Shown: positions 25,268 to 33,826 of the stretch, piece after piece
Layout of the letters: each line of letters begins with the position of its first letter
Position numbering within the stretch: the first letter of the stretch is position 1
Origin: a bacterium
Lineage (GTDB): Bacteria > UBP7 > UBA6624
Direction: 5' to 3'
DNA: 64,000 bases
Assembly (NCBI GenBank): GCA_002716355.1
Contig: PBAU01000005.1
Span: 20,425 to 84,424, forward strand
Notes under the pieces: generated by a model
The model's database searches: none
Told to the model about the DNA's origin: nothing
Seen by the model: only the letters and a program-made list of their open reading frames with translations
Position numbers and translations under genes: made by a program

Positions 25268-26393
25268 AAGAGTCTGGTCTGAAATAAACCTTGATAACTT
25301 GAAGCATAACCTTAGAGTTTTGCAATCCCAAGCCAATAATGTCGGAATTTGGGCTGTCGTAAAGGCAGATGCTTATGGCCATGGAGCTATAGAGGTTTCG
25401 AAAGCTATACAGAAATCAAAAATACGAGGCTTGTGTGTTGCAAGCCTTGAAGAGGCCATAGAGCTTAGAGAAAATGGAATCAATATTGAAATTTTAGTCT
25501 TAGGTGAAACTATACCTGAAGGGGTTCCATTACTTCAAAGATACAAAATTACACAATGTTTATTCAGGCCAGAACACCTTGAAGGCTGGAAGGAGCAACT
25601 TGATCCAAATTTACCTGCGCCAAACATACACGTCAAAATTGACACCGGAATGCATAGATTAGGTGTTCCTCCAGCAGCATTAAAACAACTTGCAAAAGAA
25701 TTCAAAGAAACACCATTTAAGCCTACTGGTATTTTTTCTCATTTCCATGTTGCAGACACGGATCCAAAATCAACATTTAAAGCTTTAGATAAATTTAGAA
25801 GCTCATTAAAAGAATCAGACTGGATGGAAAATTTTCCTGCGTGTGAAAGGCATATTGCAAACTCTCCTGCATTCTTAAGAGGCCCCGAATACTATATGGA
25901 TTCTGTTCGAATTGGATACCTTTTATATGGATCGAAACCAACTGGAACAGATTTAAAAAATGCTCCACCAGTTCTGCCTGTCATGAGCGTTCACGCAAGA
26001 GTGATTGACAGAAAAACAATTGAAAAAAATGAAGGTTTTGGATATGGTAATATAACGAAATTCAATAAACCTAGAAGGCTTGCAATTGTTCCGATTGGTT
26101 ATGCTGATGGATATACACGAAGCTTATCTGGCTATTCTGAAGTTCTAATAAGAGGAAAAAGAGCGCCTGTTGTTGGGGCGATATCAATGGATTTCCTTTA
26201 TGCAGATATATCCCATATACCTGATGTAGAAATTGGAGACAGGGTAACAATCCTTGGAAAGCAAGGTCACGAAGAGATAACAATGATGGACTTGGCTAAA
26301 TGGGGAAAAACAATACCTTATGAAATGTTATGTTCATTTGGCAAACGACCTCCTAGACAATTCAAAAGTACGGAAAGCAAGTTAACAATTTGA
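25260..26393 (+). CDS. alr: Alanine racemase
   Basis: 377 aa PLP enzyme making D-alanine for peptidoglycan. The PLP-lysine motif VVKADAYGHGAIEV is near residue 35, with IDTGMHRLGV, GFGYGNITKF, VPIGYADGYTRSL (catalytic Tyr region) and VGAISMDFLYADIS. The usual C-terminal LCSLGRRVPR appears as LCSFGKRPPRQF. Pairing with nnr is a frequent bacterial arrangement. Its stop overlaps the TTG start of the following membrane protein. Confidence 0.95.
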   Translation: MYRRVWSEINLDNLKHNLRVLQSQANNVGIWAVVKADAYGHGAIEVSKAIQKSKIRGLCVASLEEAIELRENGINIEILVLGETIPEGVPLLQRYKITQCLFRPEHLEGWKEQLDPNLPAPNIHVKIDTGMHRLGVPPAALKQLAKEFKETPFKPTGIFSHFHVADTDPKSTFKALDKFRSSLKESDWMENFPACERHIANSPAFLRGPEYYMDSVRIGYLLYGSKPTGTDLKNAPPVLPVMSVHARVIDRKTIEKNEGFGYGNITKFNKPRRLAIVPIGYADGYTRSLSGYSEVLIRGKRAPVVGAISMDFLYADISHIPDVEIGDRVTILGKQGHEEITMMDLAKWGKTIPYEMLCSFGKRPPRQFKSTESKLTI

Positions 26394-26992
26394 TCAATAT
26401 AAAAACAAGAGACTTAAGAGGCATTGGTCATATGTCAGCAATATCTCTTCTTTTTTTACCAATAATAAAAACTGCTACTGATGCACTTTTCCTGTCATTG
26501 TTTGGTTTAATTTTGACAATATTTTGGCCAAGAATACCTTTACTAAATACCTTATATAAAAAATGGCCAGACTGGGGGATAATCTCATATCCAATATCTG
26601 TTGGGTTGTCAATTTTATTATTCATGTTGACAGCATCCTTATACGAACTGGAAAAAAACACTATTTTAGAATTTGCAAGAATCACATGTTTATGCATGGC
26701 TATATCAGATCCCATCCATGGATTCATTGGAAGAAGAATCAAAAATAAAAATAAAAAAAATTACCACGGAATTTTATTTTCAATACCGATTTTGATACTT
26801 GTTGCAAATTTGTGGATAAAGGACACATCAATAAATTGGTACTGGGTTGACTTTCAGCACAACCCTATTGCATCATCTGTTCCATTTATTGTCGGTACAA
26901 CAACTGAATTATGGTGGAAATGGGTTTCAGATAATATTGGTATGGTTTTTATGACGTGGCTTACGTTCACTATCATGTTCTACTTTATATAA
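26390..26992 (+). CDS. Phytol/dolichol-kinase-like integral membrane protein
   Basis: 200 aa with five or six predicted transmembrane helices. Two segments resemble the CTP-dependent phytol/dolichol kinase group: SDPIHGFIGRRIKNKNKKNYHG (shortened here: DPIHGFIGRR then K-rich, compare GDxxADxxGRRxG...K) and TTTELWWKWVSDNIGMV (compare xTxxExxxxxxxDNxxxP). If right, it phosphorylates a polyprenol or phytol-like lipid alcohol, perhaps for quinone or cell-envelope lipids. TTG start overlapping the alr stop (TTGA). The call is at motif level only; it could be an unrelated membrane protein. Confidence 0.45.
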   Translation: MINIKTRDLRGIGHMSAISLLFLPIIKTATDALFLSLFGLILTIFWPRIPLLNTLYKKWPDWGIISYPISVGLSILLFMLTASLYELEKNTILEFARITCLCMAISDPIHGFIGRRIKNKNKKNYHGILFSIPILILVANLWIKDTSINWYWVDFQHNPIASSVPFIVGTTTELWWKWVSDNIGMVFMTWLTFTIMFYFI

Positions 26993-27014
26993 TTCTTTCC
27001 CGGTTGTAGAAAAA

Positions 27015-27740
27015 ATGAGTGAAACAGTGTTTAAAGAAACGGTTCTTGAGCTTAAAAACCTTAATGTCGGTTATGTTTCAAAAAAACCAATACTAGAAAA
27101 CATCAATCTTGAAATTGAAAAAGGTGAAATAGTAGCATTTGTTGGACCTTCAGGCGCAGGTAAAACAACACTTATCAAAACAATAGCATCAATAATCCCT
27201 CAAATATCTGGTGAAATCTGCATACTTGGAGAATGCTGTGCTGACTGTCTTCCTTCTGGTAATATTGGATACATACCTCAAAGACTTGGTCTTGTAAACA
27301 ATAAAACTGTTATTGAAAATGTTATTTTTGGAAAATTCCATAAAATGAATTTTCTAGATGTGTTTCTATCAAACCCAAATGAAAAAATAATCAAAGAAGC
27401 AATGGATATACTCGAATCACTTGAAATGAAAGAAAAAGCAAATGAGCAAGTTAAATTCCTTTCTGGAGGCGAGAGGAAAAGAGTTGCAGTTGCAAGAACC
27501 CTTCTTCAAAAACCAAAAATAATCCTTGCAGATGAATTTTTAGGTGAGCTTGATGATGAAACATCAATAAGTGTTGGTTTCAAGATGTTCAATTATGTAA
27601 AAAAGAATGGATCAAGCATTATTTTTATAGATCACAATCCAGCAAGAGCCATGGGTGTGTCTGACAAAATTTTTAAAGTTTGCGAAAAGAAGGTTGTCAA
27701 ACTTGACAAAAAAGAACAAAATGTTGAAGTTGCAAGATGA
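27015..27740 (+). CDS. ABC transporter ATP-binding protein, PhnC-like
   Basis: 241 aa nucleotide-binding subunit: Walker A GPSGAGKTTLIK (about residue 43), Q-loop YIPQRLGL, signature LSGGERKRVAVARTLLQ, Walker B KIILADEFLGELD and the H-loop IIFIDHNP. The two-Cys insert GECCADC is unusual. It is coupled by ATGA to a PhnE-type permease, so it probably energises phosphonate or phosphate-ester import. It follows the kinase-like gene by 22 bp. Confidence 0.82.
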   Translation: MSETVFKETVLELKNLNVGYVSKKPILENINLEIEKGEIVAFVGPSGAGKTTLIKTIASIIPQISGEICILGECCADCLPSGNIGYIPQRLGLVNNKTVIENVIFGKFHKMNFLDVFLSNPNEKIIKEAMDILESLEMKEKANEQVKFLSGGERKRVAVARTLLQKPKIILADEFLGELDDETSISVGFKMFNYVKKNGSSIIFIDHNPARAMGVSDKIFKVCEKKVVKLDKKEQNVEVAR

Positions 27741-28558
27741 CAGAAAAAAACAAAACTAAACTTAGCCTTGTTGTAGCAGTCTTTATCTTGTTTATATTCT
27801 CAAACAATCTAAACCTTGATGCTGGATCAATTATTGACGGAGGCAGGAATTCAAAAGATTTTATTCAAGAAGCTTTGCCTTTGGATATGAATGTTTTTAA
27901 TGCTCAACCATACCCTGAATGTGAAAAGAAAATTCCATTTTTCTGCAGTATTGCCTGGCTAGGTCTTTCAGAAACATTCCAAATGGCATACATTGCAACA
28001 ATATTAGGATTCCTTCTTGCAATTCCATTTTCAGTTGTTGCATCTTCTAATTTAAATTTTGGAAAATTTAAATTTGTATCAAGGTCAATGCTTTCATTTA
28101 TACGTGTTTTACCAAGTTTAGTATGGGCAATTTTCTTTGTTGTTGCTGTTGGCTTGGGGCCACTTGCAGGAGTCCTTGCAATGACCATTTACACTATTGG
28201 CTTTCTTGGAAAATTACAATACGAAGCGTTTGAAGGTGTAAGCAATCATCCTATTGAAAGTGCAAAAGCAATTGGAATGAAAAAATGGCAAATAGTTAAT
28301 CATGTTGTTTTTCCAGAATCAGCAAACAATCTCATGTCACAACTTCTATTCATGCTTGAATACAACATGAGGCATGGTGCAATTATCGGACTGGTTGGAG
28401 CTGGAGGGATCGGATATTATCTAAATCTATATTTAAAACTCGGTATTTACGACAGGGTTATGTCGATACTAATGATTATGTTTGTGAGCGTTATGCTTAT
28501 TGACTCAATCAGCAACGCTTTAAGAAAAAAATATTTCAACGAAACAAATAAAAGTTAA
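27737..28558 (+). CDS. ABC transporter permease, PhnE-like
   Basis: 273 aa with an N-terminal anchor, a periplasmic segment and the permease core. SMLSFIRVLPSLVWAIFFVV and AVGLGPLAGVLAMTIYTIGF, then KLQYEAFEGVSNHPIESAKA with the EAA-type loop KAIGMKKWQIVNHVVFPES, match phosphonate permease PhnE. There is no periplasmic binding protein (PhnD) gene on either side; the next gene is convergent msrA, three bases away. The partner may be elsewhere, or the substrate is delivered differently. Confidence 0.85.
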   Translation: MTEKNKTKLSLVVAVFILFIFSNNLNLDAGSIIDGGRNSKDFIQEALPLDMNVFNAQPYPECEKKIPFFCSIAWLGLSETFQMAYIATILGFLLAIPFSVVASSNLNFGKFKFVSRSMLSFIRVLPSLVWAIFFVVAVGLGPLAGVLAMTIYTIGFLGKLQYEAFEGVSNHPIESAKAIGMKKWQIVNHVVFPESANNLMSQLLFMLEYNMRHGAIIGLVGAGGIGYYLNLYLKLGIYDRVMSILMIMFVSVMLIDSISNALRKKYFNETNKS

Positions 28559-28561
28559 GAA

Positions 28562-29083
28562 CTATATGAGGAATTTATCTAACTTTTTTTTAATAACAAT
28601 CTGACAATATGGTTGATTTTTGTTCAATTCATAATAATTCTGGTGATAATCTTCAGCTTTGTAAAAATCACTTAAAGGCTCTATCGTTGTAACAATTGGA
28701 TCACTAAAAACCTTTTTTTCTTCAAGAGATTCAATGAATTTTTCAGAAATCTTCTTTTGGTCTTCGCTTGCATAAAATATTACAGATCGATACTGCGTTC
28801 CAACATCTGCTCCCTGGCGATTTAGTGTCGTTGGGTCATGCGTCTCAAAAAAAATTCTCAAAAGATCTTGAAACGAGATTTCTTTTGAATCGAAAGACAC
28901 TTTGCACACTTCAGCATGGCTAGTTGAACCTGAGCAAACAGCCTTATAGTTAGCATTCTCTGAAGAGTCGCCAGAATAACCCGAAACAACACTTTTTACT
29001 CCCTGAACTTTTAAAAAAATAGCTTCCACACACCAGAAACAACCTGCACCGAAAACAGCAGATTCAAGCTTGTTTTGATCCAT
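28562..29083 (-). CDS. msrA: Peptide methionine sulfoxide reductase MsrA
   Basis: About 173 aa. Catalytic motif GAGCFWCVEAIF with the nucleophilic Cys, GYSGDSSENANYKAV, HAEVCKVSFD, FFETHDPTTLNRQGADVGTQYRS and EDYHQNYYELN are all present. It reduces S-methionine sulfoxide in damaged proteins. I prefer the ATG at 29083, which overlaps the epimerase stop as TGATG; an upstream TTG/GTG would lengthen it by two residues. No MsrB is fused. Confidence 0.95.
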   Translation of the reverse strand: MDQNKLESAVFGAGCFWCVEAIFLKVQGVKSVVSGYSGDSSENANYKAVCSGSTSHAEVCKVSFDSKEISFQDLLRIFFETHDPTTLNRQGADVGTQYRSVIFYASEDQKKISEKFIESLEEKKVFSDPIVTTIEPLSDFYKAEDYHQNYYELNKNQPYCQIVIKKKLDKFLI

Positions 29084-30054
29084 CACCAATACCTGCTTTG
29101 ATATTTGTTATAGAAATCAAACGTATTCCTCAACCCTTCATCGATAGCCAGAGATGGTTTCCAATCAAGCAATTTTCTAGAATGTGAATCATCTGATATA
29201 AAGTCACCCACTTCTATTGATTTTCTATCTTCAGGCCATTCCACACTTACAACTTTGCTTAAACCAACTATGTTCACAATTTTTTCAGACATTTCAGCAA
29301 ATGATATTCTTTCTGCCGCTCCTAAATTCAATATTTCACCATTAACTTTCAAAGGGTCGATACTACACAATTTAGTGAAAGCGTTGGTTATGTCACCTAT
29401 CCATGCATATTCGCGCAATTGCTCACCCTTACCATAAACAGTTAAATCTTTACCATCCATTGCAAGTCTTAAAAACCAATTTAATATACCCCATTTTGAA
29501 TGTTTCATTTGATGCCTTGGGCCATAAGCATTAGTAAACCTAACAGAGCAAGCATTTATGTTATTTGTTCTTGAAAGAACCAATGAATACTGTTCGCCGG
29601 CTGTTTTATTCACTCCATATATATCTGTTGGATGCAAAGCTGTATCTTTTGTTGCTGGAGGGTTAAGGACCTTGCCATACTGTCCTCTTGTACCACCATA
29701 AATAAATAACGATCCAGGACAATTGTCCTTAAAGGAGTAAAGAAGCCTTAAGGTCCCCAGTGCGTTATGGTTAAAATCATTCTCAGGATCAATCATTGAA
29801 TCAATATGGCTAACATGGCCAGCCAAATGCACAACCACATCCTGATCTTTTAATAAAGATTGGTATTTTTCAGGCTTGCGAATATCAGCTTTTAAAAATT
29901 CACCTTTGAATCCATCTAAGTTAAAAAGATTTGCTCCTGAACCCTCTATCAAACCGTCAATCACACTTACACTAAAACCTTTTGATTCAAGATCTAAAGC
30001 AAGATTGCTTCCTACAAACCCAGCTCCACCAGTAACAAGAACCTTTCTTGACAT
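29083..30054 (-). CDS. Extended SDR NAD-dependent sugar epimerase/dehydratase
   Basis: 323 aa. NAD motif VTGGAGFVGSNLALDL at the N-terminus, HLAGHVSHIDS, the catalytic Tyr-Lys as IYGVNKTAGEQY (YxxxK) and RFTNAYGPRHQMKHSKWG. The usual SSxxVYG is replaced by YGGTRGQYG. It belongs with UDP-glucose 4-epimerase, CDP-paratose epimerase and dTDP-glucose dehydratase relatives; the exact nucleotide sugar cannot be read. The gene directly after it upstream is a sugar nucleotidyltransferase, so the two probably make one activated sugar for surface polysaccharide. Confidence 0.82.
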   Translation of the reverse strand: MSRKVLVTGGAGFVGSNLALDLESKGFSVSVIDGLIEGSGANLFNLDGFKGEFLKADIRKPEKYQSLLKDQDVVVHLAGHVSHIDSMIDPENDFNHNALGTLRLLYSFKDNCPGSLFIYGGTRGQYGKVLNPPATKDTALHPTDIYGVNKTAGEQYSLVLSRTNNINACSVRFTNAYGPRHQMKHSKWGILNWFLRLAMDGKDLTVYGKGEQLREYAWIGDITNAFTKLCSIDPLKVNGEILNLGAAERISFAEMSEKIVNIVGLSKVVSVEWPEDRKSIEVGDFISDDSHSRKLLDWKPSLAIDEGLRNTFDFYNKYQSRYW

Positions 30055-31113
30055 TTAATCAGGAACCTCAAGAACAGACCTGTCTCCAAGAACTACATTT
30101 AACCTTGTATCAATATTTCCCTTTACAGTACATCCTTCACCTATCAAACAATTTGACATAGGGTACGAAACTGCAGAAAGAATACAGTTATCCATAATTA
30201 TTGAATTTCCAATATCAACTGTGTTTATACGACAATTTTTGCCAATGCTTGTCCCAGCACTAATATTGGAATTTTTAACTATTGAATTTTTTCCTATGTA
30301 GACAGGTCCTTCAATATATGAATTTTCAATCTTAGCTCCCTTTTCGACAATAACTTTTCCAGTAATTCGACCACCAGAAACAACACCATCGACTTTTGTT
30401 TGAACATCTTCCAATAACAATTTATTTGCCTCTATTAAATCTTCAGGCAATCCAGTGTCCTTCCACCAACCATCAACTCTCATATGGTGAACTTTTACAG
30501 AATCATCAATAAGACCTTGGATAGCATCAGTTATCTCATACTCACCCCTGTTGGAAGGTTTTAAATTTTCGATTATTTTATGAATTTTATTATTGAAAAA
30601 ATATATACCAACAAGTGCAAGGTCAGAAGGTGGATTTTTTGGTTTTTCAATCATGCCAACAAGTTTTTCACCTTCAAAAATAGCAACACCAAACTGCTGT
30701 GGCTTGTCAACCTTTGAAAGAAGAACCATTGATTCCATGTTTTTAGAATGAAATTCATCTGCGTATTTCTTAATACCGCCCTTTAAAACATTATCCCCTA
30801 AAAACAAAAGGAAAGGATCATCCCCAAGCAACGGCCTTGCTGTTGCAACAGCATGGGCAAGACCCAAAGGCTGATCTTGAACAACGTATTCTAGATTCAT
30901 GGAACCCCAAGAAGATCCACAAGATTCTCTTACCAAATCACCTGTTTCTGGAGAGATAAGAATAACAGTTTCTCTTATGCCTGCAACCTCTAAAGAATCC
31001 AATATGTGATGAAGTATAGGGGCTCCCACGATAGGAAGCAATTGTTTAGCTCTAGTGTGGGTTAAAGGCCTTAGCCTGGTCCCACTACCTCCAGATAGAA
31101 TCAACCCTTTCAT
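30055..31113 (-). CDS. Glucose-1-phosphate thymidylyltransferase-like nucleotidyltransferase (long, StrD-like form)
   Basis: 352 aa. N-terminal nucleotidyltransferase domain with ILSGGSGTRLRPLTHTRAKQ, QDQPLGLAHAVATARPLLG, LFLGDNVLKGG, and VGIYFFN; C-terminal left-handed beta-helix (VYIGKNSIVKNSNISAGTSIG). The length and helix match long RmlA/StrD-type enzymes rather than the 290-aa RmlA. It makes a dTDP- or UDP-activated hexose. One base separates it from the epimerase gene. A GlmU-like specificity is less likely because the acetyltransferase active site is not visible. Confidence 0.82.
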   Translation of the reverse strand: MKGLILSGGSGTRLRPLTHTRAKQLLPIVGAPILHHILDSLEVAGIRETVILISPETGDLVRESCGSSWGSMNLEYVVQDQPLGLAHAVATARPLLGDDPFLLFLGDNVLKGGIKKYADEFHSKNMESMVLLSKVDKPQQFGVAIFEGEKLVGMIEKPKNPPSDLALVGIYFFNNKIHKIIENLKPSNRGEYEITDAIQGLIDDSVKVHHMRVDGWWKDTGLPEDLIEANKLLLEDVQTKVDGVVSGGRITGKVIVEKGAKIENSYIEGPVYIGKNSIVKNSNISAGTSIGKNCRINTVDIGNSIIMDNCILSAVSYPMSNCLIGEGCTVKGNIDTRLNVVLGDRSVLEVPD

Positions 31114-31140
31114 AACAGGTTTTAAGAAAAGATCGTATTG

Positions 31141-31998
31141 TTAAGGCTTTCCAAATGTTTCAAATAATTCAACAAGTTCATCTTCTTCTTCATAGTCAAA
31201 ATAGCTATTTATACCAACTGCAAACCCAAAAGTAAACATTGTTTCATCAGTTCTGAAAGCATCATTATCACAACCTGTCAAATTAACAGTACAGCCATAA
31301 CTTTCTAAAGTTGTTGCACCAAGGCTTATCCATAAAGGATTATCGGGGCTTGTTTGCCACCATAACGCAACACTTTGTCCAGGTTCCTTAGTAACAAATG
31401 CTGAAGATGCAAACTCATAATGCATTTTTAGCCTAGGGGAAAACCAAAGGCTGAAATTTCCAAAAACTGAAGCCTCTGTAGCATCAAACTCATCAGCACC
31501 AATACTGACACCTAAATTAAAATCACCTCTAGAGTAAGGGGATTGAGCAACAAGGAAACCACCCCATTCTTCAAAATTCCCATGAGAAGCTGTCCAACCC
31601 ATGGTTCCACCCATAGAGATTCTCCCAAAAAATGAATCTGGATTGTTACGTAATGATTTCTTGATCGTGAACTGATGCCAATCATATCCATGAACATTCG
31701 AAGTGCTCCAACCACCTTCAAGGCCTTCACCCATCCACCAAGAGATGCCTCCTAAATGTAAAACGTCTGAATTAGCATCAGACATATTCGATGTACCCCA
31801 TCTAGAAAGATAAAAAAAGTCTGCCTCCGGTTCAGAAACCTGAGAAAAACCAATCCTGATTTCATTTTTATTAGGCATTTCTGCTGTAGGCGTTAAAAAA
31901 TAACCTGAAGAACCATTGTTCCCAGCATAATGACTAGGTAAAGCAAATAAATTGCTACTAAAAATCAAACCACAAAGTATAAATAATATTTTTTTCAT
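31141..31998 (-). CDS. Predicted outer-membrane beta-barrel protein, unknown family
   Basis: 285 aa with a clean signal peptide (MKKILFILCGLIFSSNLFAL). The mature part opens with SSGYFLTPTAEMPNKNEIRI, similar in style to YjbH-like exopolysaccharide outer-membrane proteins, then continues as alternating beta strands rich in W, F, Y and G (GGTMGWTASHGNFEEWGG, ASVFGNFSLWFSPRL). Two cysteines (YGCTVNLTGCDN) may form a loop disulfide. The end is acidic (EEEDELVELFETFGKP). It sits between rodA and the sugar nucleotidyltransferase gene, so a link to envelope polysaccharide is possible. I do not recognise a defined function. Confidence 0.6.
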   Translation of the reverse strand: MKKILFILCGLIFSSNLFALPSHYAGNNGSSGYFLTPTAEMPNKNEIRIGFSQVSEPEADFFYLSRWGTSNMSDANSDVLHLGGISWWMGEGLEGGWSTSNVHGYDWHQFTIKKSLRNNPDSFFGRISMGGTMGWTASHGNFEEWGGFLVAQSPYSRGDFNLGVSIGADEFDATEASVFGNFSLWFSPRLKMHYEFASSAFVTKEPGQSVALWWQTSPDNPLWISLGATTLESYGCTVNLTGCDNDAFRTDETMFTFGFAVGINSYFDYEEEDELVELFETFGKP

Positions 31999-32003
31999 AA
32001 TTA

Positions 32004-33116
32004 CTACCCTCCAACAACCCTTGAATTATAAAGGTTTAGATGGCTAGATAAAACACTTAACACCAATCCTACTAAACATCCGAGCGATATCCAACCTGAA
32101 CCACCTTGAGATAAAGGTATTAATGGAAAGCCGGTCGTTGGAATCAGCTCCAAAGCAACACCTATGTTAAAACAACAATGGAAAATCATATAACCTGCAA
32201 AGCCTATAAGCAGCTGTTTGGCTGCTCCAGCCGGAATTCTTTCCGAAAGATTCAAAGCCCCAAATGAAGCCCAGGAATATAAGCCAACAATTAAGGAAAC
32301 TAGAAAAAGTCCTCCAGTTCTAAAAAAAACAGCAAAAACAAGGTCATTTTGACGTTCTGGCAACCAATGTACCTCCTGTTTAACAGATTCAGAAAAACCA
32401 GAACCCCATAATCCACCTTTAGCCATTTGAATATGTGCTGCTTCAATCTGCCAACGATCATCCGATGAAGCTTCAGAACCAGCAAAAAAAGTCTCGATCC
32501 TTTTAACCTGGTGAGGTTTCACGAAGGGAATGCTTTCGTAAACAGGAATTAAACTTTTGCCACCTATAAAAAAAATCAGGATTGCAATAATGGGCAAGCC
32601 TGTACTGAAAAATTTATTAACCTTTGAGCAAAAAATTTGAATCCATGTGATTCCAGCCATAACTATCAAGGTTCCCATTTCTGGTTGTAATGCAATCAAA
32701 ATAAATACCAATGCATTCACCAAGATGCAAAAAACAAATCCATTTAATGGTCCTAACCCAACACCTTTTCTTCCTCCTAAAATAACTGAATTTACTACAA
32801 TCAATCCAACTTTAGCTAATTCGGAAGGCTGAAGCGTAAAAGGACCTATTTGGATCCATGAATTAATACCTCTTATCTCTGGTAAAAACAAAACTAAAAT
32901 CAAAAGAAAAAAACAAATAATTGTACTTATTATCGATATATTCCAGGCATTATTAACTTTCTGCCTAGAAAAAAAATAACCTGCAAGATATGCAACTGTC
33001 ATCAATGAAACAATTTTTATAGAATCACTAGATGAATTACTTAGATAAAGCTGAATGAAAACACCTAAAAAAGAAAGAATGAAAACTGGATAAATAAAAC
33101 TTGGAATTCTCAACAT
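32004..33116 (-). CDS. rodA: SEDS-family peptidoglycan polymerase RodA
   Basis: 370 aa with about ten transmembrane helices. Diagnostic phrases are SWIQIGPFTLQPSELAKVGL, ALQPEMGTLIVMAGITW, HWLPERQNDLVFAVFF containing the catalytic Asp region, and TTGFPLIPLSQGGSGW. RodA polymerises lipid II glycan strands in cell elongation with a class B PBP; no pbp2 gene is in the window. It is preceded at the same base by tpiA, so it is translated at the end of a glycolytic gene string. Confidence 0.92.
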   Translation of the reverse strand: MLRIPSFIYPVFILSFLGVFIQLYLSNSSSDSIKIVSLMTVAYLAGYFFSRQKVNNAWNISIISTIICFFLLILVLFLPEIRGINSWIQIGPFTLQPSELAKVGLIVVNSVILGGRKGVGLGPLNGFVFCILVNALVFILIALQPEMGTLIVMAGITWIQIFCSKVNKFFSTGLPIIAILIFFIGGKSLIPVYESIPFVKPHQVKRIETFFAGSEASSDDRWQIEAAHIQMAKGGLWGSGFSESVKQEVHWLPERQNDLVFAVFFRTGGLFLVSLIVGLYSWASFGALNLSERIPAGAAKQLLIGFAGYMIFHCCFNIGVALELIPTTGFPLIPLSQGGSGWISLGCLVGLVLSVLSSHLNLYNSRVVGG

Positions 33117-33826
33117 TAGGCAACGGCATCAATTAAAGCTCTATAGCTATCGGCATTCAAACTTGCACCACCAATTAAAAATCCGCTAATTAAACCTGAA
33201 TTTAAGTAATTAGATACATTGTGACTATTGACAGAGCCTCCGTAAAGAACATCAATGTCCCTTTTACAAAAATCCTTACATAGCAATGATGCCTCATCAG
33301 CATCTTTGGAACCTGCGGGCATGCCACTGCCAATTGCCCATACTGGCTCATACGCTATTGTCAAATTCTCATCAGAAAGAAAATCTCCAAGATAAGAAAT
33401 TTGTTTTTTTAACACCTCGCCTGTTAAGCCTTTTTCTTTGTCTTCAATCGTTTCACCAACACAATAAACAGTTTTTATCCCTAGACTCAATGCAGTTTCA
33501 ACCTTTTTTTTCAAAAATTCTGAACCTTCTTTGAACACATGTCTTCTTTCACTATGACCAACTAAAAGCCAATTGACATTTATTTTTGGAAAATCAAAAA
33601 TAGAAACCTCACCGGTTAAGGCTCCTGACTTTTCAGGATTACCATTTTGTGCACCAATTTCAACCCCTAATAAATTATTTTGCGCTGAACTGAGGCAAAG
33701 AAAAGTTGGAAAAATAACAGTTTTTACATTATCTGGTATAGACCCATAGGATTTAAGTTTTTCAAAAAAAGCTAAAGATGAATCAGGATCATGGTTCATC
33801 TTCCAGTTACCTGCAATTATTGTCAT
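33116..33826 (-). CDS. tpiA: Triosephosphate isomerase
   Basis: 236 aa, slightly short for the usual 250. All active-site pieces are there: AGNWKMN (Asn, Lys), VGHSERRHVF (catalytic His), IAYEPVWAIGSG (catalytic Glu) and LYGGSVNSHNVS. It interconverts DHAP and glyceraldehyde-3-phosphate. The ATG overlaps the pgk stop (ATGA), placing it third in gap-pgk-tpi. Confidence 0.96.
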   Translation of the reverse strand: MTIIAGNWKMNHDPDSSLAFFEKLKSYGSIPDNVKTVIFPTFLCLSSAQNNLLGVEIGAQNGNPEKSGALTGEVSIFDFPKINVNWLLVGHSERRHVFKEGSEFLKKKVETALSLGIKTVYCVGETIEDKEKGLTGEVLKKQISYLGDFLSDENLTIAYEPVWAIGSGMPAGSKDADEASLLCKDFCKRDIDVLYGGSVNSHNVSNYLNSGLISGFLIGGASLNADSYRALIDAVA

